DNA of 64,000 bases from RGIG5612 sp045601405 (lineage in GTDB: Bacteria > Bacillota > Clostridia > Lachnospirales > Lachnospiraceae). Where the stretch lies: assembly GCA_045601405.1 (NCBI GenBank), contig JAZRZO010000083.1, forward strand, positions 1-64,000, written 5' to 3'. Every line of letters starts with the position of its first letter. Positions within the stretch are counted from its first letter, which is position 1. The position numbers and the translations under genes were made by a program. Shown here piece after piece: positions 18,132-23,883 of the stretch. The notes under the pieces are model-generated. The model was not told the origin of the DNA, ran no database searches, and saw only the letters and a list, made by a program, of their open reading frames with translations.

Positions 18132-20225
18132 TTATTTTGCGTCTTTTATGCTGAACGAAACACGTCCCAGCTTATCAGGCCCCAGGCATTTAGCCTTCAC
18201 CTCATCTCCGAGAGTAAGCACATCCTCAACTCTTCTTATTCTTTCATGCGCGATCTTTGAGATATGTACCATTCCCTCTTTTCCGGGGGCAAACTCCAGA
18301 AAAGCTCCGAAGTCCTTTATGGAAACAACCTTTCCCTCATAAACCTTTCCCGTTTCAAATTCACTTACGATAGTGTCTATGATCTTACCTGCCTCTTCAA
18401 GCATATCCTTCTCAACACCGCAGATGCTTACCATTCCATCGTCATTGATGTCTATCTTCACGCCGGTCCTCGCGATGATCTCGTTGATGACCTTACCCTG
18501 CTTTCCTACAACATCTCCTATCTTTTCCGGATCTATCTGCATGCTGACAATCTTCGGAGCATATCTGCCGACTTCTTTTCTCGGCTCGCTTATAACAGGC
18601 TCCATCACCTCATGAAGGATATATGTTCTTGCCTGCTTTGTCCTGGCTATAGCTTCCTCAACGATAGCTCTTGTAAGCCCGTGTATCTTTATATCCATCT
18701 GGATAGCAGTTATGCCGATGTCCGTGCCGGCAACCTTAAAGTCCATATCTCCAAAGAAATCCTCAAGACCCTGAATATCGGTAAGTACAAGGTATTCGTC
18801 ATCGCTTGCGCCTGTAACAAGTCCGCAGGAGATACCTGCAACCGGCCTTTTGATAGGAACGCCTGCAGCCATAAGGCTGAGAGTTGACGCACAAACCGAG
18901 GCCTGGCTGGTCGAACCGTTGGATTCAAAGGTTTCTGAAACGAGCCTCAAAGCATAAGGAAATTCCTTCTCGTCAGGAATGACAGGAAGGAGCGCCCTTT
19001 CCGCAAGCGCGCCGTGGCCGATCTCCCTCCGTCCCGGACTTCTGTTAGGCCTTGCCTCTCCAACTGAATATGCTGGGAAATTATATTGATGCATATATCT
19101 TTTGGATGTAACTTCCAGATCCAGTCCGTCCAGCTTCTGAGCCTCTGAAAGCGGTCCCAGTGTGGTTGCAGTCATGATCTGTGTCTGTCCTCTTGTAAAC
19201 ATTCCCGAACCGTGAGCTCTCGGAAGCAGGTCTATCTCTGCCGCGAGAGGTCTGATCTCATCCATAGCACGGCCGTCCGGTCTCTTTTTATCCATGAGTA
19301 TCATCTTACGTACGGTTTTCTTCTGGTACGCATAAACAGCTTCGTCTATGAACTCTATCCACTCCTCATGTTCAGCCGCAAATTTTTCCTCAAGCATTTC
19401 CTTGATCTCTAAAATGTTTTTATCTCTTTCCTGTTTTACGTCAGTAAATACGGCTTTTTCCATTTCTTCAGCAGGTACAAGCTCCATAACTGCCGCTGTT
19501 ATCTCTGCCGGGATGATGTGTCTCTCATAGTCATGTTTTTCCTTGCCCACTTCAGCAATGATCTTCGCGAAGAACTCATTGATCTTTTTATTAAGATCAT
19601 CTGCGGCATAGATAGCCTCTATCATCTTGTCTTCCGGCACCTCATTCGCGCCCGCCTCGATCATTATCACCTTCTCAGGCGTTGATGCCACGGTAAGGTT
19701 CAGATCAGATACATGCCTCTGATCCTGTGTCGGGTTGAAGATAAGCTGACCGTCAATCATACCCACCTGAGTCATTGCAACCGGTCCGTCAAACGGAATA
19801 TCAGATATGCATGTGGCCAGCGCGCTTCCAAGCATTGCCGTAAGCTCAGGTGAGCAGTCAGGGTCAACACTCATTACAAGATTGTTGAGCACAACATCAT
19901 TTCTATAGTCCTTCGGAAAAAGCGGCCTCATAGGTCTGTCTATAACACGGCTTGTAAGCACTGCGTTATCAGATGGCCTTCCCTCCCTTCTGGTGAATCC
20001 TCCGGGGATCTTTCCAACTGAATAAAGTTTTTCTTCAAAATCAACACTCAACGGGAAAAAATCGATACCTTCACGCGGTTTCTCGGAAGCGGTTGCCGTA
20101 GATAGCACAACCGTCTCTCCGTAATAAAGCAGAACCGCCCCATTTGCCTGTGCACCCACGCGCCCGATATCCGCACGCAGAGTCCTTCCCGCAAGTTCCA
20201 TTTCGAATGATCTGAAATCGCTCAT
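18132..20225 (-). CDS. pnp: Polyribonucleotide nucleotidyltransferase (PNPase)
   Basis: 697 aa. Phosphorolytic 3-prime to 5-prime exoribonuclease of the RNA degradosome. Two RNase PH domains are present: the first has 'GIDFFPLSVDFEEKLYSVGKIPGGF' features, the second has 'YNFPAYSVGE' and 'VAGTDIGITAIQMDIKI' with the metal Asp. Then a KH domain ('IGDVVGKQGKVINEI') and an S1 domain ('VYEGKVVSIKDFGAFLEF'). Full length. It has its own promoter and terminator, separate from rpsO upstream although the rpsO-pnp order is the conserved one. A strong hairpin fills its 5-prime leader. Confidence 0.97.
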   Translation of the reverse strand: MSDFRSFEMELAGRTLRADIGRVGAQANGAVLLYYGETVVLSTATASEKPREGIDFFPLSVDFEEKLYSVGKIPGGFTRREGRPSDNAVLTSRVIDRPMRPLFPKDYRNDVVLNNLVMSVDPDCSPELTAMLGSALATCISDIPFDGPVAMTQVGMIDGQLIFNPTQDQRHVSDLNLTVASTPEKVIMIEAGANEVPEDKMIEAIYAADDLNKKINEFFAKIIAEVGKEKHDYERHIIPAEITAAVMELVPAEEMEKAVFTDVKQERDKNILEIKEMLEEKFAAEHEEWIEFIDEAVYAYQKKTVRKMILMDKKRPDGRAMDEIRPLAAEIDLLPRAHGSGMFTRGQTQIMTATTLGPLSEAQKLDGLDLEVTSKRYMHQYNFPAYSVGEARPNRSPGRREIGHGALAERALLPVIPDEKEFPYALRLVSETFESNGSTSQASVCASTLSLMAAGVPIKRPVAGISCGLVTGASDDEYLVLTDIQGLEDFFGDMDFKVAGTDIGITAIQMDIKIHGLTRAIVEEAIARTKQARTYILHEVMEPVISEPRKEVGRYAPKIVSMQIDPEKIGDVVGKQGKVINEIIARTGVKIDINDDGMVSICGVEKDMLEEAGKIIDTIVSEFETGKVYEGKVVSIKDFGAFLEFAPGKEGMVHISKIAHERIRRVEDVLTLGDEVKAKCLGPDKLGRVSFSIKDAK

Positions 20226-20267
20226 GTTTCTCTCCTTTTTTCTGAAAATTTCTATTTATTAACTTCA

Positions 20268-20344
20268 GACAAAGGCCTCCGAAACAACTGAAAACATCAC
20301 GATCGGCTCATGAGATTTTCAGTAGCTTCGGGCTTTCCTTTGTC
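20268..20344 (-). promoter_or_regulatory. Long hairpin in the pnp 5-prime leader
   Basis: Three stacked arms pair across 77 nt: GACAAAGG/CCTTTGTC, CCGAA/TTCGG and CTGAAAA/TTTTCAG, with a ~21-nt apical region containing the palindrome CTCATGAG. It begins at about the predicted transcription start and ends 42 nt before the pnp ATG. Enteric pnp mRNAs carry a 5-prime hairpin used for RNase III/PNPase autoregulation; whether this one serves the same purpose is inference. Confidence 0.65.
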
Positions 20345-20349
20345 ATGCC

Positions 20350-20378
20350 GTAATAAAACTGCCTTCTGAAACTAACAA
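20350..20378 (-). promoter_or_regulatory. Promoter of pnp
   Basis: Minus-strand TTGTTA (20378-20373), 17-base spacer, TATTAC (20355-20350). The -35 box lies in the run-out of the rpsO terminator, so terminator and promoter are interleaved. Confidence 0.5.
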
Positions 20379-20408
20379 TAGACCGGGCCGCTGGCGGCCG
20401 GGTCTATT
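20377..20408 (-). terminator. Terminator of rpsO
   Basis: Stem AATAGACC/GGTCTATT with inner GC-rich pairing (GGCCG/CGGCC), followed by a TTGTTAGTTT tract on the minus strand. It starts 12 bases after the rpsO stop. Confidence 0.8.
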
Positions 20409-20420
20409 GAGATTGCATTA

Positions 20421-20687
20421 TTATTTTCTGATGCCGAGCTTTTCGATAAGCTCACGGTATGCCTCTATATCTTTTTGCTTAAGATAGTCAAGGAGGCCCC
20501 TTCTGCGACCTACCATCTTCAGAAGTCCCCTTCTTGAATGGTGGTCTTTTTTATGCTCCTTAAGGTGCTCGGTAAGTTCCTTTATCCTATATGTCAGGAT
20601 AGCAACCTGTACCTGTGTCGAACCGGTATCATCAGGAGTTTTTCCATACTCTTTGATGATCTCAGCTTTGATCTCCTGTGTGATCAT
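20421..20687 (-). CDS. rpsO: Ribosomal protein uS15
   Basis: 88 aa, standard length. Primary 16S rRNA-binding protein of the 30S subunit. The family signature is present: 'DTGSTQVQVAILTYRIKELTEHLKEHKKDHHSRRGLL...VGRRRGLLDYL'. A good AGGAGG precedes the ATG. Its promoter has a perfect TTGACA, and a ~80-nt leader that may carry autoregulatory structure. The gene immediately precedes pnp, as in most bacteria. Confidence 0.98.
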   Translation of the reverse strand: MITQEIKAEIIKEYGKTPDDTGSTQVQVAILTYRIKELTEHLKEHKKDHHSRRGLLKMVGRRRGLLDYLKQKDIEAYRELIEKLGIRK

Positions 20688-20767
20688 TTTATTTTCCTCC
20701 TGTTATTAAAATCGCCTTGCTCCAAGATGAGGCCGGAGTGTCCTTCATCCGGGGGCAGGTATGCAAC
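20688..20767 (-). promoter_or_regulatory. Candidate S15 leader RNA
   Basis: The leader between the predicted start (~20767) and rpsO can form GATGAAGG / CC..TCATC-type pairing around 20723-20750, ahead of the AGGAGG. S15 represses its own mRNA through several unrelated leader folds in different bacteria. No named class could be matched by eye. Confidence 0.35.
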
Positions 20768-20773
20768 TTCGAC

Positions 20774-20801
20774 ATTTTACCATATTATGCATACTTGTCA
20801 A
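20774..20801 (-). promoter_or_regulatory. Promoter of rpsO
   Basis: Minus-strand TTGACA (20801-20796), 16-base spacer, TAAAAT (20779-20774). Near-consensus sigma-A promoter, as expected for a ribosomal protein gene. Confidence 0.75.
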
Positions 20802-20868
20802 TATATTATTGCCCCCACCGGAGCCTTCAACCATCGCCTCCGGCTATTTGACGCGGCCGGCAACACCC

Positions 20869-20895
20869 AAAAAATGATCTCTATGATCATTTTTT
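20869..20895. terminator. Bidirectional terminator-like hairpin
   Basis: Perfect 11-bp stem AAAAAATGATC / GATCATTTTTT with a 5-nt loop; T-tracts result on both strands. It lies in the ~490-nt gap between the rpsO promoter and the repeats downstream of the CLC gene, so it may stop read-through into rpsO. Confidence 0.65.
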
Positions 20896-21028
20896 CTGAT
20901 GCCTAAGTGCTTTTCGAACTTGTGGACCGAAGCACTTGCCGCTAAAAGCCTCCGAAAAATATAAGAACCAAAACGGCTCATCCGGAACCCCCGGAAATAC
21001 ATATGCCGCGAGCCGGTATGATATGAGC
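20896..21028. other. Gene-free stretch with small inverted repeats
   Basis: No coding frame is convincing. A stem AAGTGCTT / AAGCACTT lies at about 20906-20938 and CGGCTC / GAGCCG at about 20974-21015. The words GCCTCCGAAA and CGGCTCAT occur here in the same order as in the pnp leader hairpin, possibly from a shared decayed repeat. Confidence 0.4.
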
Positions 21029-21109
21029 TCCCACCGAAGATGCATATATATATCGAAGTGTGACTAACCTGGCATGTGTCACACGGAGATATATACATCA
21101 AGACGGGAT
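21029..21109 (-). repeat. Hairpin repeat, copy 2 (conserved-loop element)
   Basis: Same design as copy 1: outer TCCC/GGGA, middle GATGCATATATAT / ATATATACATC, inner perfect 7-bp stem GTGTGAC/GTCACAC around the loop TAACCTGGCATGT. The inner stem differs from copy 3 in sequence but pairs fully, so changes are compensatory. This copy is not followed by the CCCTCATCCGTC palindrome. Confidence 0.75.
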
Positions 21110-21129
21110 TATAAGATAAACCTTTCAAA

Positions 21130-21210
21130 CTCCCGCCGATGATGCATATATATCGACGGGCGACTAACCCGGCACCTGTCGCCCGGAGGTATATATGCTT
21201 CGAGGCGGGA
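21130..21210 (-). repeat. Hairpin repeat, copy 3 (conserved-loop element)
   Basis: Best-paired copy: outer TCCCGCC/GGCGGGA, middle GCATATATA / TATATATGC, inner perfect 7-bp stem GGGCGAC/GTCGCCC around the loop TAACCCGGCACCT. It starts 21 bases after copy 2 ends, in the same orientation. Confidence 0.75.
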
Positions 21211-21231
21211 TAGTCAGATTTCACATGCGGT

Positions 21232-21280
21232 GCGTCCCTCATCCGTCTGCCTTCGGCGGCCACCTTCCCCCGGAGGGGGG
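21232..21280 (-). repeat. Palindromic CCCTCATCCGTC-type repeat, copy 2
   Basis: Same composite as 18010-18054, with hairpins GTCTGCC-TTC-GGCGGC and CCCCC-GGAGGGGG. It lies 16 bases after the CLC gene stop, so it may act as that gene's 3-prime structure. Confidence 0.65.
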
Positions 21281-21295
21281 CTATGGTCGCGCCTT

Positions 21296-22630
21296 TTATT
21301 TCCAGGTGGTACGGTTGATGAACATCGGCCGGGATTTTGAATACATGATCTTCTGGCTCGTGTACAGCCCGTAATATCCTGAGAGCCGATAGCTTACAGC
21401 CGTTACTATCATATAAAGCGGCAGGCCTTTAAGTCCGAATAACTCTATACATATACAGATCGACGCTATCGGGCAGTTTGTCACACCGCAGAATACACCT
21501 GCCACCCCCAGTGCCGCGCCCGCGGCGGCCGGAAGCCCTATCAACGGGGCGAACGCACAGCCAAACGTAGCGCCAATGAAGATCGTGGGTATTATCTCAC
21601 CGCCTTTATAGCCGGCGCCCAAGGTAAGCGCGGTAAGCACCATCTTGGCTATGAACGCGTACCATAGAGCATTGCCTTCCATTGCGGCCACGATGCTCTC
21701 TATCCCCGCCCCGTTGAACTCACGGGTCCCAAGAGCGAGAGATATCAGTACGACCAGCGCTCCGCCTGCCAGGATCCTGACAAACTGGTTCGGAATAAAG
21801 CGTATATACAGTTTTTCTGTTTTGCGAAGAACTATGCAGAAGATTATACTGACCGCTGCGCAGACGATGCCAAAACCTGCAGCTTCTATACCAGAAAGCC
21901 AGTCAAACTCCGGAAACCCGATCACCGGATATCTTTCCGGAACATATCCGATCAGCTTCGCTGTCATTCCCGCAGTAAGCGCAGACGCTACACATGGCAC
22001 GAGCGCGGAATAGTGCAATATCCCTATGCTCACAACCTCCATCGCAAAAACAGCAGCCGTAAGAGGCGTTCCGAACATCGCGGAAAAAGCCGCACTCATT
22101 CCGCAAAGAGTCATTACCGTTATTTCTCTCTTGTCAAGCCGAAGCGTTTTAGCGAACCATGTTCCTATGCTGCCGCCTATCTGAAGAGCCGCCCCTTCTC
22201 TGCCGGCGCTTCCTCCTAAAAAGTGGGTTATAGCTGTTCCAACAGTGATGAGAGGTGTCATCCTGAGCGACAGTTCCTCATTAGAAGAGATCGATTCCAG
22301 AACATTATTGGTGCCCTGCGACGAAGGTACCCTGAAAAGATGATAAAAGCATACTATCGCAAGACCGCCAACAGGCAACAGAAATAACAGCCAGCTGTTC
22401 GCTTCCCTGAGCCCCGTAAGATAGTTGATGAGCATGGCAAAGCCTGTTGCATATGCTCCTATCCCGAGTCCGAGTATGAGCGCAAACAAAAGATTTCTGA
22501 AAAAAGCAAAGATGTCATAGCTGACAGCCTTTACTCTTTCTTTGCTGAACTGATCCGTTTCGTCTTTCTCAGTGACCCGGAAGCGCTCCTTTTCCTCCAT
22601 CGATCTGTCTTCATCATATCTGTTATCCAT
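21296..22630 (-). CDS. CLC-family chloride/fluoride channel or antiporter
   Basis: 444 aa multi-pass membrane protein of the CLC family, moving Cl- or F- across the membrane. The gating motif 'GGSAGREGAALQIGG' carries the conserved Glu, but Ala replaces the Pro of canonical GREGP. Near the C terminus 'GVTNCPIASICICIELFG' resembles the TN-P-ELFG stretch I associate with the fluoride-type CLC-F branch; that needs a tree. No CBS domains. The soluble N terminus (about 35 residues) is highly charged. The ATG lies only 8 bases from a TATAAT box, so the mRNA may be leaderless; an internal Met11 is an alternative start. Confidence 0.88.
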   Translation of the reverse strand: MDNRYDEDRSMEEKERFRVTEKDETDQFSKERVKAVSYDIFAFFRNLLFALILGLGIGAYATGFAMLINYLTGLREANSWLLFLLPVGGLAIVCFYHLFRVPSSQGTNNVLESISSNEELSLRMTPLITVGTAITHFLGGSAGREGAALQIGGSIGTWFAKTLRLDKREITVMTLCGMSAAFSAMFGTPLTAAVFAMEVVSIGILHYSALVPCVASALTAGMTAKLIGYVPERYPVIGFPEFDWLSGIEAAGFGIVCAAVSIIFCIVLRKTEKLYIRFIPNQFVRILAGGALVVLISLALGTREFNGAGIESIVAAMEGNALWYAFIAKMVLTALTLGAGYKGGEIIPTIFIGATFGCAFAPLIGLPAAAGAALGVAGVFCGVTNCPIASICICIELFGLKGLPLYMIVTAVSYRLSGYYGLYTSQKIMYSKSRPMFINRTTWK

Positions 22631-22637
22631 TCGGAAA

Positions 22638-22667
22638 ATTATACCACAAAAAGAAGGTGCAAGGCAA
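22638..22667 (-). promoter_or_regulatory. Extended -10 promoter abutting the CLC gene start
   Basis: Minus-strand TTGCCT (22667-22662), 18-base spacer ending in TGG, and TATAAT (22643-22638). The spacing puts transcription start at or within a base or two of the ATG at 22630. Confidence 0.65.
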
Positions 22668-22672
22668 TCTCA

Positions 22673-22748
22673 CTGTTCAGCCCGGACTATTTATCAGGCT
22701 GAACAAAATGCGCCTGCGGATGATCACACAGTTCACCCGTCAGGCACA
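22673..22748 (-). terminator. Two hairpins ending the redox operon
   Basis: Minus strand, in order: TGTGCCTGACGG/CCGCAGGCGCA (22748-22709, one bulge) followed by TTTTG, then TTGTTCAGCC/GGCTGAACAG (22706-22673). The first has terminator geometry. The second lies just upstream of the CLC promoter and could also be an operator. Confidence 0.5.
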
Positions 22749-22782
22749 TAAATGCTTAAAGTAAAAACCCGTCTGTTAAGAT

Positions 22783-23883
22783 CTAAAATCTGCCGACCTT
22801 TGTAAGCTTCTTCGGAAGTTTCGGCATCTTGCCTTCAACTATCACGATCGCATCTTCATCACAGGCATCAACACAGTCGCCGCAGCTCTCGCACATATCC
22901 TGGTCTATCATGTGAATGAAATTCTTCTTACCTTCTATGGCCATTTCATCACACTCATCAATGCAGTCTGTGCAGCCTGTACACTTATCAGGCAGAATGA
23001 CGTAAGTAGCACCCTTGCGGAAGCATACATCGGCAGGACATGCTTTCCTTTTGATATGGGCGTCAAATTCGGACGCGAACAGACCGATAGCGTCAATAAG
23101 CGGCTGAGGCATACTCTGCCCGTAGGGACAGTACGCTCCCGCCATAATGAGTTCTCCCACTTCCTTTATAAGGTCAAGATCATTATTCTTTCCTTTTCCT
23201 GCTGTCATCTCCTCGCAGATAGTTTTAAACTGAAGCGTCCCCTCGCGGCACACAACGCATTTACCGCAGGATGCAGTCCAGGCCTCATTCATATGCTGAG
23301 CCATGAAGGAAACGATGCATGCATCCTTGGGAACAAGTGTAATAGAGCTGTAAAGCTCGTCTACGCCCACCTCCATCTCAGAGAGCTTTTCCGGAAGCAC
23401 CATCCGGCCTCTTAAGCCGCCCACAATAACGGCCTTCGCGTCTTTTGCGTCTATCACTTCACTGAGTTTTGTGCCGACAGCTACCTCTTTAACCTCATTA
23501 CCTACAGTGATGAATTTAGTGCCAAAGTCGTCCTTGCCGAGCCAATATGCATTTTCGGGAAGGATAACGGCAATCTCTCTTTCCTCGTACTCAGCAACAT
23601 AGCCGTCTATCATCATAGGACGCGGAAGCTTTCCCAAAAACTGTTGCTGGCAGGAGAACGGATTATCTCCTGTAAGCGTCTTTATTCCCGTTTTAGCCTC
23701 CCAGCCAAAACCGGGATCGGAAATATCCTCAGGAAGCAGCACCATACATTGATCGGCACCGTTCATCTCAGCGAATTTTTCCACACCCGCCTTAACCTCC
23801 TGCGGATATGTCGAGACAATATATGCCGCGTTTTTTGAATAACAGTCATCCTTTACGAGACTTAAAACAACAAGCTTATTCAT
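22783..23883 (-). CDS. NuoF-like iron-sulfur protein lacking the FMN/NADH domain
   Basis: 366 aa. The C-terminal two thirds match NuoF/HydB: an SLBB domain (about 120-170), the N3-type [4Fe-4S] site 'SCGKCVVCREG' (Cys206, 209, 212) with a later Cys252, then a 2[4Fe-4S] ferredoxin (Cys301/304/307/311 and 331/334/337/341). The glycine-rich FMN/NADH Rossmann part of NuoF is absent; only a short remnant-like stretch precedes the SLBB, and the protein is well below the usual length. It therefore probably passes electrons but does not itself bind NADH. Its start overlaps the stop of the upstream FAD/Fe-S oxidoreductase, indicating a complex of the two. Confidence 0.8.
   Translation of the reverse strand: MNKLVVLSLVKDDCYSKNAAYIVSTYPQEVKAGVEKFAEMNGADQCMVLLPEDISDPGFGWEAKTGIKTLTGDNPFSCQQQFLGKLPRPMMIDGYVAEYEEREIAVILPENAYWLGKDDFGTKFITVGNEVKEVAVGTKLSEVIDAKDAKAVIVGGLRGRMVLPEKLSEMEVGVDELYSSITLVPKDACIVSFMAQHMNEAWTASCGKCVVCREGTLQFKTICEEMTAGKGKNNDLDLIKEVGELIMAGAYCPYGQSMPQPLIDAIGLFASEFDAHIKRKACPADVCFRKGATYVILPDKCTGCTDCIDECDEMAIEGKKNFIHMIDQDMCESCGDCVDACDEDAIVIVEGKMPKLPKKLTKVGRF

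Noticed and set aside
20844..21263. 139-aa minus-strand open frame before the CLC gene
   Set aside because: It reads through a terminator hairpin and repeat copies 2 and 3; there is no ribosome site and the residue pattern mirrors the palindromes.
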